From Rhododendron vialii (Eukaryota; Streptophyta; Magnoliopsida; Ericales; Ericaceae), in the NCBI RefSeq assembly GCF_030253575.1, contig NC_080561.1, forward strand, positions 26,097,564-26,161,563: 64,000 nucleotides of DNA, read 5' to 3'. Positions 21,363-32,433 of this stretch are shown here, in pieces (within the stretch, counting starts at the first letter, position 1; each line of letters opens with the position of its first letter). The translations under genes were made by a program, and so were the position numbers. The notes under the pieces are model-generated. The model was not told where the DNA came from and searched no databases. It saw only the letters and a list, made by a program, of their open reading frames with translations.

Positions 21363-24173
21363 GGCCCCGTTCAGTTGTTAGGAAAGTACAGAAAATTATA
21401 AGAAAATCAAAATTTTCCCATAACTTTTGTAGTGTTTAGTTGCCAAGAAAGTAGTGAGAAATATGTTTTTAAGTTTTTTTGCAAGATTTACTTTCTTGCA
21501 AAAGTGATTCAACCAAAAGTATAGGATTTTGCATCACAGAAAAGTTTTCTCCATTGTGGGCCAAAATAATTGGCGGGTAAGAAAAAAAAAGCAAATGACG
21601 CCAATACCAAAAAAATACGAATTAGGTTCTTAGGCCATCCACAGTGACATAATCAAAAATGGATAACCAAAAGTTGACACATCAGCTTTTGATTATCCAT
21701 TTAAGAGGTTGCTAAGCTTAACAATGTTGAGATCCACAATGGTCACTTCTAGTCCATAACTAAAATAAGGGATACACTACAATTTCACTCTCTCTCCCCT
21801 TGTGTTTTCCACCATTGATCACTTCCCTTCATTGCACTTTTTTTTTTTGCAAAAATATATCGATTTTCTCCTTTAATTTTGGGAAAAAAATTGGTGACTT
21901 CCTTCCCTAATATTATGAATTTGGAAAAAAAATCATGTACTCAAAAAAAAAAAACAGATGTGTTCTTGAATTTGTAAAAAAATGTAAGGTTCTTTATGTA
22001 CTCAACCACAGGGAGAGGAATGAAAAAAGAATAAAATAAAAACGAAAAAAAAAAGTGAAATACCTTAATGTGGCGACAAATGTTTTCCACCATAGATCAC
22101 TTCCTTCCATTACGATTTTTTTTTTTATAGCAAAAATATATCGATTTTCTCTCTTAATTTTGGAGAAAAAATTGGTGACTTCCTTCCCTCATATTATGAA
22201 TTTGGAAAAAAAAATTATGTACTCCAAAAAAAAAAAAAATCAGATGTGTTCTTGAATTTGTAAAAGAATGCAAGGTTCTTCATGTACTCAACCACAAAGA
22301 GAGGAACGAAAAAGAATAAAATAAAAACGGAAAAAAAGTGAAATACCTTAATCCGGTGACAATGAGTTGAATTGTAAATGATTGAAAGATATGAGTTTTA
22401 CTTTTGGAGGGAAAGAAAAAGAAAGAGTTTGTGGCTGAAAAAAATGAGATATAGAGTAGGTGAAGAAAATATCATTTGAAACACGCGTGTACATAAATTT
22501 TAGAACCAGTTAACTTATGTGGTGTGAGATCCACAAATTTTGATTATTGAAAAAAATGTTGCTAGTTTTGATTATCCAAAGCCCAAATAAGGCCATCCAC
22601 AGTGGCATAATCAAAAGCAAATTATTTTTAAAGTTAACAATATTGGGGTAAAAGATGGCTCACAATGGTATAATTAAACTTAACAACATTCTTAGAAATA
22701 ATCAAATTTTGAGTTTTGAATAACCAAAACTAACAACCTTTTTCGATAATCAAAATTTGTGGATCTCACACCACATAAGTTAACCGGTTCTAAAATTTAT
22801 GTACACTCGTGTTTCAAATGGTATTTTCTTCTTATTTTCTATATCTCATTTTCTTCAGCCACAAACTCTTTCTTTTTCTTTCCCTCCAAAAGTGAAGCGC
22901 ATATCTTTTAATCATTTACAATTCAACTCATTGCCCTGAATTAAGGTATTTCACTTTTTTTTTGTTTTTATTTTATTCTTTTTCGTTTCTCTCCTTGTGG
23001 TTGAGTACATGATGAACCTTGCATTCTTTTACAAATTCAAGAACACATCTGTTTTTTTTTTTTTGAGTACATAATTTTTTTTCCAAATTCATAATATGAG
23101 GGAAGGAAGTCACCAATTTTTTCTCCAAAATTAAGAGAAAAAATCGATATATTTTTGCCAAAAAAAAAACCGTAATGGAGGGAAGTGATTAATGGTGGAA
23201 AACATTTGTCACCGCATTAAGGTATTTCATTTTTTTTTTCCGTTTTTATTTTATTCTTTTTTCGTTCCTCTCCCTATGGTTGAGTAGATAAAGAACTTTA
23301 CATTTTTTTACAAATTCAAGAACACATCTGTTTTTTTTTTTTGAGTACATGATTTTTTTTCCAAATTCATAATATTAGGGAAGGAAGTCACCAATTTTTT
23401 TCCCAAAATTAAAGGAGAAAAAATCGATATATTTTTGCCAAAAAAAAAGTGTAATGAATGAAAGTGATCAATGGTGGAAAACACAAGGGGAGAGAGAGTG
23501 TAATTGTAGTGTATCCCTTATTTTAGTTATGGACTAGAAGTGACCATTGTGGATCTCAACATTGTTAAGCTTAGCAACCTCAAAAATGGATAATCAAAAG
23601 CTGACACATCAGCTTTTGATTATCCATTTTTGATTATGCCACTGTGGATGGCCTTAGAAAGGCACTTTGAAATTTACGTGAGCAACAACAATTTCGACTA
23701 CTGTGATGCTTTTGTTTATCTTGTCATTAGTAATTGATTTTTTTTAGAAGTATTTATTTATCTTGTCATTAGTCTTCAGTTTTGTTTTGTACTTACTAAT
23801 CATCAGTTTATCAATGAGTTTTTGTATCGACAACTAATCAAGCATAGTTGTTTAACATTTGTTTATTTAGTTATTATCTACTTATTTTTTAAGCTTCATT
23901 TTTTATATGTTAAGGCTTTGCATTAGATAAAATACATTTTTCGGTATGTGTTAGCTCTCAAAGTTACTTTTAGCTATGGGAAATAAAGAAGTTTCTCATA
24001 AATGTTTTTTCCTGACAAATGAACCACTAAACTTAAGTTTTTATAAAAAAAATTTCTAATGAAAACTCACCTCACAGAAAAATAGATTTCTTTTTCTTTT
24101 ACTTCACTTTACTTGACTTTTCCTGAGAATAACTTTCCTGTGCAACATTTCTGGCAACTGAACAGAGCCATAG
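21363..24173. mobile_element. Possible hAT-like element enclosing the 2-kb palindrome
   Basis: The left end reads GGCCCCGTTCAGTTGTTAGG. The right end, on the other strand, reads GGCTCTGTTCAGTTGCCAGA, and both lead into AAAGT/ACTTTCCTG-type sequence. This looks like terminal inverted repeats about 2.8 kb apart within galactinol synthase intron 2. I could not find a convincing 8-bp target duplication. Confidence 0.4.
21633..23653. mobile_element. 2.0-kb palindromic Tourist-like element with TTA duplications
   Basis: The ends GGCCATCCACAGTG(A/G)CATAATC face each other and are flanked by TTA at 21630-21632 and 23654-23656, as for PIF/Harbinger-type insertions. The arms, about 21633-22585 and 22722-23653, are about 95% complementary by eye. 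Each arm holds two direct copies of a unit of about 300 bp marked by AAATATATCGATTTTCTC and TTGGTGACTTCCTTCCCT-type sequence. The loop of about 135 bp starts with another copy of the terminal motif at about 22592. There is no transposase. Mirror-image small ORFs (about 22055-22255 and 22973-23161) are palindrome shadows. Confidence 0.85.
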
Positions 24174-25115
24174 AGAATTTCCAATAAAATCTTTATGCAT
24201 AAATAATTGCTATATCTCTTCTTTTTTTGTAACTAATTGCTAGTATATCTAAAATATCTTACACAAATTCAAAATGACAAAAATATCCTCAAACTACATT
24301 TTCAAAGAAAGCTTCTCCAAAGAAGCTCTACAATATACATGACTTTTTCACCATCCCGAATGCCAAAAATGAACAAAAATTAAAAACCGCAGTTTCAAAC
24401 CTTTGACAATTTATAATAAAGTAAGGGAGCAATAATCTCTTGTTCTATAAAACTTCTAAGAGGGTGTGTTGCTCCTTTCCTTTATTACCCTTTTTTAATG
24501 ACGATTCTAGTAGTTTTGTATTTACATTTTTTTGTTTTGTATTTATTTTAAATTTATATACCTTTGACTAATTATGTTGTAGATATATAGGAGAGATCTA
24601 GCGATCCACACTTATTGATGGTTTGAAATGAAACTATGTCACCAAAAAATACATACCGATTCTATTCGGAGTTCAGAGTAGCAGACCTTTTTATAGAGAT
24701 TAATTTATGTGCATCTAGTTTTGTCCGCATCTCTGCACGCAAATCCTTGAAATGGGAAAAAATAGGGTCGAAGTAGGAGAGGGATTATGATTACTTGCTC
24801 GGCAAAGGCGGTAGGAGGGGTAATTTTGAGGGTGGTCAAGAGGTCATCGTAGACGGAGAGACTGGGCTCGTACACGAACATGCCAGCATTGAAGTAGAGT
24901 GCGGGCCGGGGGCCCAACTCAGTGGGCCAGTGGACCTTATCGGGGCACTGCTGGCAGTACCCGATCTTGTACTGCGGGGTGTGGGACCACGTCTTCTCAC
25001 AGAAGCAGTCCATCACGGCGTGGAAGTAGCCGTCCGGCAAGTCGAAGAGGTGGTCGATGTTGTCGTACACCTGGATGTCTCCGTCCAAGTATATCATCTT
25101 GTGGTACTCCACAAA

Positions 25116-25454
25116 CTGCCCTTGTAAAAACACAACCAAGTGTTACAAATTTAGTACAATGGCTCACACTTTAATTTTGATTCTGGGATTTTAATTAGAT
25201 TTAGCAACCAAAAGTGGAAAAAGGTTGGCAGGAATATGAATTTGGGAAAAAATTCACAAATCGTTTCTCTTATTTAGAACGGGAAATGAGAAGAAAAAAT
25301 CAAGAATATCTTATAATATTGAAACTACTGGCACAAATCAGTCTATTCAAGGTTGCGATCCATCAGAGGTCATAGCACCCTTAAATTAGGGTGTAATAGA
25401 TCATTCTTTCACTTATGTAATAATATGAAAAACTTTTGTCAAGCCCATTAAACA
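25116..25454. other. Region where galactinol synthase exon 1 would be expected
   Basis: Upstream of the exon 2 acceptor the minus strand shows AT-rich intron-like sequence only. No frame resembling the galactinol synthase N-terminus is seen here or anywhere up to 29.6 kb. The last part is the left arm of a palindrome (from about 25437) up to the hAT target site. Confidence 0.6.
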
Positions 25455-26374
25455 CAGGGCCGGCTAGGGGTAAGTCCCGCAAGCCGGCCGGCTCGGGCGA
25501 CCCTCTGACAAGGGGCAACAAAAAAAAAAAAAAATTGTATGTATACAAAAATAAATAAATAAATCCAGCAAAAAATATATTTATGGGCATCATCCAAAAA
25601 ATTTTGTACAAATTTTTAAAAAAAAGTAAATATGTATGGTTTCCACCTACTTTAAAAAATTATGATACTTGAGAAATTAGGAGGGTAAAAGAGAGGTTTT
25701 TACATACCTAGGGTAAATAACAGATAAAAAAAATTAGGTGGGCAAATTATTAAGAGAAAAAATTAGGCGGGCTATCAGATAAGAAGAAAAAAAGAAAAGA
25801 GACGCTATAGCCAAAACAAGAAGGGACGGATGATGTAATTCAAGCTAAATGGACAATATAATCTTTTTTTTGTCCTTTTTTTTGGGTTGCTTGTATGTCT
25901 TTTTTTATACTTAACACTAGTGGGCAACGAGTCCTGTTATTCGCAATAAAGATTTGCAGACAACCACATAAGGAAAAACTCGTTTGGGCCCATTCCAGGT
26001 CCCACAAAAATCTAAAAAAATATCCATAAATTTTTTAATATTATTTTATGGGGCTCTATAAAAAATCAGCTCCAACGAACATCAGTAAGTGTTACTTTTG
26101 AATTCATATGGGCGAATTGAGCAGTTTTGCCCCAACGAATCCAAAAGTAATACTTACCGATCGATATCCCTTGGAGCCGATTTTTAACAGGGCCCCATAA
26201 AATAATATTAAAAAAAATTGGATATTTTTATAGATTTTTGTGAGACCCGGAATGAGCTCAAACGCATTTTTCCTTGCGTGGTTCCCTGTAAATCTTCCTT
26301 GCGATTAGAATTTTCGAATGGGCAACCAAGCGGCAGGTCAGGCTTAGGCAACCCAAATGTCGAGGCCGGCACTG
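25455..26374. mobile_element. Non-autonomous hAT element with exact 8-bp duplication
   Basis: The ends CAGGGCCGGC and GCCGGCACTG are inverted repeats. The 8-bp repeat ATTAAACA flanks the element at 25447-25454 and 26375-26382, the hallmark of hAT insertion. Length is 920 bp with no transposase frame. A fold-back is nested inside it. Confidence 0.88.
25970..26285. mobile_element. Fold-back nested inside the hAT element
   Basis: Outer arms pair GGAAAAACTCGTTTGGGCCC with GAGCTCAAACGCATTTTTCC. Inner arms pair TTATTTTATGGGGCTCTATA with GGGCCCCATAAAATAATATT, and then AGTAAGTGTTACTTTTG with CAAAAGTAATACTTACC. The general layout, with GGTCCCACAAAAAT and GCTC-TGTAAAAAATCAGC motifs, resembles the MITE at 20487-20867, so the two may be distant relatives. 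Confidence 0.7.
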
Positions 26375-26538
26375 ATTAAACATAGCGGATCAAACCCAAG
26401 GTCAAGAAGTGGAAGTGCACATGTGCACATGTGCACACGTGATTCAACAGCTAGCCACTGGCTGTTGAATCACGTGTGCACATGTGCACTTCCGCTTACT
26501 GACCTTGGGTTTGATCTCCTATGTTTAATGGGCTTGAC

Positions 26539-28273
26539 AGATTTAATATTTTGACTCCTTAAATTGAATTTTTCATTATAAGACTTCCAAACTCAAAGTA
26601 ATTAATTATATCTGGATATTTGTACACTAGCTAGCCCCTTAGAAATTAATTCTATTTTACTAGTATAATCTTTCCCCCCTCCAATAATTAATTTTATATT
26701 TTACAGTATAGCTTATACCTCTTCTCTTCGAAGGGAAATATTGCAAGGGCTTAATTAATTTTCAAAAAAGTTTTGGGAAAAATTGAATGCCAGTGCGATG
26801 TGTAACAAGAAATTAAAAGAAACAAATTAATAGCAAAAGCGATATTTAATGTGATTAATTGTCTTTACAATTAGCTCCAATAAATTAGCAATTTTGATCA
26901 TTAAAGTAGGCTTAAAAATATATACACACAGTCTTAGCTAATGGTCATGTCTATTTAGAGACTATTTGGGAGACAATTATTTGCCAATTGAATTATGATG
27001 AGAATTTTACTTTCATAATAATGTGCAGAATTGATTTTGCAGATGATTGATGCAAACATCTGCATTGAGAATCCCAAAAAGCTCAAGTTGTCATTTTCGA
27101 ATAATGCATGATGGAAAATCATACTCTACCTCCCTTCTTAGGCAAGTTAAACTCTACCTCCTTAATGGACGCGAAAACAATATAGGTGAGTTATCATCAA
27201 ACGATATATTTTTTATTTTAGTTTAAAAATATACACTGTTCAAGACAGCTCATTTATCTAATTTTTTTTTTTTTTGTCTAAATGGCATTTTTGATTTTTT
27301 TTAATGTAAACAAGTAGTATTTTGGAGTTACCTGAAGACAAAAAATATAGCGTTAACTCAGCCTAGGTAGCATGCCGCCCCTCCAAAGGGCAGCACTAGG
27401 GCTACGCATGGTCCGGATCAGATCAAATTTTCTATGAATTCAATCCTAATTTGCGAGTCATGGTTTTTGAAAATGAAATCCGTGTCTGGACCAAAAGTTT
27501 CACGGTTCGGTTCCAATCCAAACCGTGAGTCATGGTTTGGTCCCGATTTTGTCCACGGATTTATATCGACCAAATGCTTCATCCCAAACAAATGATTTTT
27601 ATCCCATTGACATCATTTTCAAAGACTACTGTATTTTAGATAGAGCCAGAAAGGTTATAATTAAAGTGCAATTCATAAGGACATCTACAAACTCACAAAT
27701 CACAACTAAACCTCCTAGGGTAGTTTCTAAGTAAAGCCAAAAAATATATTTACTATATGTTATATATATAACTATTTACTATGTGTTAAACTTATGTAGA
27801 AAAATTATGGAGCCACAAGAATCGAGGGGTTCTTTTTATCTTGTCTTTTATTTCCTAGTCAAAGTATCTATCCACACAATTTTAAAGTCTCTTTTTGAGT
27901 CAATCGAAGAGTCTTCTTAAGTTTCAAAAGTCAAACACATCTTTCAATTAGTATATGGTCAAGTCATTTTTTTTAATGTGTCTTGAAAATATAAATTTAT
28001 TTTCCCATGTTGGAGGGATATTCCAACAAGTTCTATTTATATCATTTCCTATGAAGAAATCATTAGAGTGTGCTTACGTAAAATATAGCCTTTGGCCAGT
28101 GAGAAGTGCAATGCTATATTTGGTTTGGTTTGTTTTTGAAAAAAAATTTGAAAAATAGTAAAAGTAATAAGTGAAGAGAGATAGAGAAAGAAATATTAGA
28201 AGTAGAGGAAATCTATGGGGTATTTTTTGAATTTTTTTTTTAAAATAGTACATAGAAGAAAGCATAAATTTTT
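26539..28273. other. AT-rich spacer
   Basis: No gene is seen. Around 27410-27560 there are repeated GGTTCGGTTCCAATCC, CCGTGAGTCATGGTTT and CGGATC motifs of the kind found in non-autonomous plant elements. Small ORFs here have no family resemblance. Confidence 0.5.
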
Positions 28274-29660
28274 GAGTTAATTACTTGTTGCCCACTTTAT
28301 CTATACACGTTTTTCATTTTACCCCTTCTTACTATAAAACGCTACAACCTCACCCTTTATCTTCCAATTCCTAACGCATAAGGCCTGTTGTTAGTCTGGG
28401 ATCCCAAACTTAGTTAACTATTTTGTTTAAGTATGAATGAATGTAAGGGTAGTGGCTCTGCCATATTTTGCTGGAAACTTGACAAGTTGGACGTAGTTCA
28501 CTAAGGCTTGTGGCCTTATATTTTGTTGAATTCTAAATTTTTCTGGATGTAATTGACTATGCCAAACTTAGTTAGCTGTTTTGTTTTACAAGGTTGTTTG
28601 GCCAAATAAACCACTTCGCTTTATTTTTTTTGTCCTTATTCAATTTTTTTTCGTATTTGTTATTTTTTTGAGATTATTGCTTCTTCATGACAAGAAGAAA
28701 CTAAAAAGTAAAAAACTACAATCGAAATCCAATTTTTTTTAATATAGATGAAAAAATTGGTTTATTGGATTATTTTTGTCTTTATTAAAAAAATTAGGTT
28801 TTGATCGTAATTTTTTACTTTTTAGATTTCTCTCGTTATGACGAAGCAATAATCCCCAAAAAAATTGATGAAAAACTAACAAATGCGAAAAAAATTTGAA
28901 TAATGACAAAAAAATAAGCCAAGTAGCTTATTTAGCCAAATAACCCCTAAGTATGGATGAATGTAAGGGCAGTGGTTCTGCCATATCTTTTGTTAACGGC
29001 AAGCCTTGTGTTGGGAATTGGAAGATAAAGGGCGTAGGTTGTAACGTTTTATAGTAAGAGGAGGTAAAGTGAAAAACATGTATAGATAAAGGGGGCAACA
29101 AGTAAAATTACGATCAAAACCTAATTTTTTTTAATAAAGACAAAAATAATCCAATAAACCAATTTTTTCATCTATATTAAAAAAAATTGGATTTCGATTG
29201 TAGTATTTTACTTTTTAGTTTCTTCTTGTCATGAAGAAGCAATAATTCCAAAAAAATTGACCAAAAAATAACAAATACGAAAAAAATTTGAATAAGGACA
29301 AAAAAAAAAATAAGCGAAGTGGTTTATTTAGCCGAACAACCCTGTAAAACAAAACAGCTAACTAAGTTTTGGCATAGTCAATTACATCCAGGAAAATTTA
29401 GAATTCAGCAAAAGATAAGGCCACAAGCCTTAGTGAACTACGTCCAACTGGTCAAGTTTCCAGCAAAATATGGCAGAGCCACTACCCTTACATTCATCCA
29501 TACTTAAACAAAATAGTTAACTAAGTTTGGGATCCCATACTACCAGCAGGCCTTATGCGTTAGGAATTGAAAGATAAAGGGATAGGTTATAGCGTTTTAT
29601 AGTAAGAAGGGGTAAAATGAAAAACGTGTATAGATAAAGTGGGCAACAAGTAATTAACTC
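28274..29660. mobile_element. 1.39-kb palindromic element
   Basis: The ends GAGTTAATTACTTGTTGCCC and GGGCAACAAGTAATTAACTC are exact complements. Pairing continues inward for about 550 bp per arm (for example GTCCAAC and CTACCCTTACATTCATCCAT against ATGAATGTAAGGGTAG), including GATCCCAAACTTAGTTAACT on the left and its mirror at about 29514-29535. The centre (about 28905-29110) holds another partial copy of the terminal motifs (ATGAATGTAAGGGCAGTGG, GATAAAGGGGGCAACAAGTA), as in the 2-kb palindrome. There is no transposase and no clear target duplication. Confidence 0.8.
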
Positions 29661-29895
29661 TTCAAATAATGATCAAAAAAACAAATTTCAAATTGCTCCT
29701 AAATAGGAGTACTCCTGTAGAAACTAGAGAATCACCGCCTCTCTGGATCCATCAAAACCCGCAACGGTCGAAACCCCCTTTTCTTCTCTCTCAAGTCTCG
29801 ACAATCTCCTCAAACCCCTTTTATCTCCATCGTTCTCTTCTCCCGCCCTCCCCATTCGAACAAACGATCTCCTACAGTCCTACGCAGAACACGAC

Positions 29896-30572
29896 ATGGA
29901 CGACGACGATGACCACCACCTCCAGCAACCAGACAAGTCAATACCAAACCCTAGTTCCACCGCCTCCTCTCCACTCCGCACCCTCCCTTCCAAATCGGCC
30001 GCCCCCAAAGTCCCTCACAACCGCCGCCGGCGCCGCCAACCGAGCCCTAACCAAGCCCCTCGAGCCCACCCAACACCTCGTCAAACCCCTTATCTCCATC
30101 GTTCCTGTCTGTGAATCCAACGACACTAAGATTGAGCCGGCGGCATTTGTTTCGGATTTGAATTCGTCTCCTGTAACCGAAGATGTTTTCTAGGGTTTTG
30201 TCGCCAACCACCATCGTGGGGAAGTGCACCGCGCGCCACCACCCTTCTTCCCAAGCACCGCACACCACCACCGCCGAACCTAACTAGGAGTATTCGATCG
30301 CTTCTACTACGGACAACGAGTTCGGGTCAGACCAAGTTATTTCCACCCCCCCACCCCCCTTAAAGAATTTGTGTATTGTTGAACATCTTCTTCTTGAAGA
30401 ACTTTCCGAATTTGAATTGAACCTACAAGAAGAAGAAGAAGACCTTTCGGAACGCCGTCGTGTTGGCTCTCTTTCTCTTTCTCTTTCTCTTTCGAATAAG
30501 GGTTTCAGGGAATATAAGTATTTAGGGGTTCTAATTATATTGTTGATGTTTGTATTTGAGTTACAGACTTAG
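29896..30572 (+). pseudogene. Decayed first exon of an unrecognised protein gene
   Basis: The coding sense jumps between frames. It starts at 29896 with an acidic MDDDDDHHLQQPDK and a Ser/Pro-rich stretch. It continues in the next frame (about 29990-30193) with PTQHLVKPLISIVPV and SSPVTEDVF, meets a TAG at 30191-30193, and resumes in the third frame from about 30288 with EYSIASTTDNEFGSDQVIST followed by an acidic LEELSEFELNLQEEEEDLSE segment. The composition is that of a real low-complexity N-terminus that has lost its frame. I do not recognise the family. The piece at 32.7 kb, on the same strand, may be a later exon of the same gene. Confidence 0.4.
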
Positions 30573-31989
30573 GGTTTCTGATTATTAACTATTATAATTA
30601 TTTCAGGAATATTGATTGTTGATTTGATTCAGCCAAGCTTGGCTCCCCGATGATGTACTCTTTTATTCACTGTGGGCATGCAGCAGCTTCAAATGAGTTT
30701 TGATTTAATGCCGCCCATGCATGGATTCTCATGCTATAAATCTGTATGTGTCTATTTATGTGTTGTGTTTGAATTTCGTTCACATTGGTGGGATTTTTGA
30801 GCGGGAGATCTAATTTCTAACATATGTTCATGTAAGGTTGTTCTGTTTGAAACACCACTTCTTAGAGCTCCGCTAAGAGAATTTTTCAGTCCTCGAAAGC
30901 AAGTAGCTGTAGCTTCCTCTTTGGCTACAATGAAATAGCGTGAAATAAAACATAAAAGTTAAAGTTTGTTCCGAGACCAAAGTTTAGGGACTTTTATGCA
31001 AGCAAAGGACACAAACTTCAGTTGAAAAATAAAAGTCAGGAAGCTTTTTATGGGATTCTGGGGAAAAAAATTCATAATGCACTGGTCTTGAACTCAAAAA
31101 TGTTGCAAAGGAGGGTTTGAACTTGAATGTGTTCTTTCTTAATTTGTACCTTTCATAAAAACACTTCAGTTTGATTTTTGAGAATTTTCTTTTCCCATAA
31201 GTACCTCCGACTGCCTAAACAAGGGATAAACAACCACTTCTTAGTTTAGCTTTGTTTCCCCCCCTCCCCCCCCCTCCCCCTTCTCTTGTACTTTCCGCTT
31301 CTTTAAGTAGTCTTCTCATCTTTTAAGTAGAGTTTTGGTTTCTTCTATTCCTAGCTAATGATAGTTAAGTTGTTTTCAGAGTAACCCTTTGATTCTTACA
31401 TTGCATGCACGTAATAGTGATAGTAAGATAAGCGCATGCGACCACGCCAACCAGAGAATATATTGTTATCGGAAATGGATTGGCCTGTTGGAGACTTGGA
31501 GTTGTGAAATTTTTGCATTTTTTGCTTAGCTTGAGTAATTAACTACTTTATCATTTGATGATTGGCTTTAGAAAGATATGACTGGTGTCTTCATGGGAAA
31601 ACATGCATGCATATGACTTCAGTTTATTATTATTCTAATGTTTTTGGGTAAGTAGCTTCACATTGATTCTTGAAACGCTCCTAAATATGAACAAAGCAAG
31701 CTGGTTATGATGATATACTTCTTTTCCCCCATGTAGTCTTAAAGATCAAGTTTGCATATTTGTTGAGATAAAGGTGCTTTCCTCAATCAACATCTTGGTT
31801 TCATTCTCCTTCAGGGGGTTTATTAAATTTGTTTAATGTTTTGTTAGCATGACTATGAAACTATCTAACTTGTTTTTCCTCAAAGTAGCCAAAATGTGGG
31901 TTTCTTCCATTTTCAATATATATATGAGGCAAATGTCGTTAAAAAGAGAATAGCCTGCTTCAGAATGCACCAGTATATATATATATATA

Positions 31990-32336
31990 CAGTCAGGTTC
32001 CGGTGAGGGATCCCTTATTTTTTTAAAATGCGGGACTTTCCTTCCCGGTTGAATTTCGATGATCCGAGCCGCTCAAAGTGATCAGAACGTGATTTTAAGG
32101 GTCCCCGCGAGAAATCAGCAAAAAAAATGACCGGGAAGGGCTTCATCCGAGCAGTTTTCATTGAACGGTTCAAAAAAAACTGCTCGGATGAAGCCCTTTC
32201 CGGTCATTTTTTTTGCTGATTTCTCGCGGGGACCCTTAAAATCACGTTCTGCACACATTGAACGGTTCGGATTTTCAAAATTTGATCGGGAAATGAAAGT
32301 CCCGCATTTTAAAAAAGTGAGGGATCCCTCACTTGA
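31990..32336. mobile_element. Fold-back element, family F copy 2
   Basis: The arms of about 160 bp are near-perfect: GGTGAGGGATCCCTTATTTT against AAAAAAGTGAGGGATCCCTC-type ends, GTGATTTTAAGGGTCCCCGC against GCGGGGACCCTTAAAATCAC, and GGAAGGGCTTCATCCGAGCA against TGCTCGGATGAAGCCCTTTC. It shares its core with the element at 17716-18110 but its arms match better, so it is probably the younger copy. Confidence 0.82.
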
Positions 32337-32341
32337 TAATT

Positions 32342-32345
<4 letters not shown>

Positions 32346-32430
<85 letters not shown>
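32346..32430. repeat. (TA)n microsatellite, 85 bases
   Basis: This is an uninterrupted alternating TA tract, with a second of about 23 bases at 32457-32479 and a short one at about 31974-31989. Both strands read as long Tyr-Ile ORFs here, which are not genes. Confidence 0.95.

Positions 32431-32433
<3 letters not shown>

Larger units (their letters stand above)
20223..25115 (-). pseudogene. Galactinol synthase, exon 1 missing and exon 3 frameshifted
   Basis: Galactinol synthase (glycosyltransferase family 8) joins UDP-galactose and myo-inositol to make galactinol, the galactosyl donor for raffinose sugars. Exons read on the minus strand: 25115-24795 (107 codons starting FVEYHKMIYLDGDIQ, including the DGD metal-binding motif, and ending FAEQ), 21084-20934, and 20426-20223 (GSKPWRYTGKE to the C-terminal APSAA pentapeptide typical of the family). 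All junctions are GT-AG. Exon 3 starts DFLNMFFRDIY and resumes VPIPPIYNLVLAM, but a 23-base TA tract at 21037-21059 replaces the expected 7 bases. The 16-base excess shifts the frame (exon length 151 instead of 135). The first exon, about 100 codons with the N-terminal catalytic half, is not found upstream within the window. Intron 2 holds a 2-kb palindrome and intron 3 a MITE. Confidence 0.85.
25437..26538. mobile_element. Palindrome split by a hAT insertion
   Basis: The right half (26375-26538) pairs with itself: GATCAAACCCAAGGTCA and GTGCACATGTGCACACGTGA face their complements around AGCTAGCCACTGGCT. The outermost right arm, ATGTTTAATGGGCTTGACAG, has its partner CTGTCAAGCCCATTAAACA-like sequence at 25436-25454, on the far side of the hAT element. 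Removing that element with one copy of its target site restores a continuous palindrome of about 180 bp. A small ORF in the right half is a shadow. Confidence 0.75.

Noticed and set aside
22055..23161. Two similar small ORFs in opposite orientation, suggestive of a gene pair
   Set aside because: They are the same sequence read from the two arms of the 2-kb palindrome.
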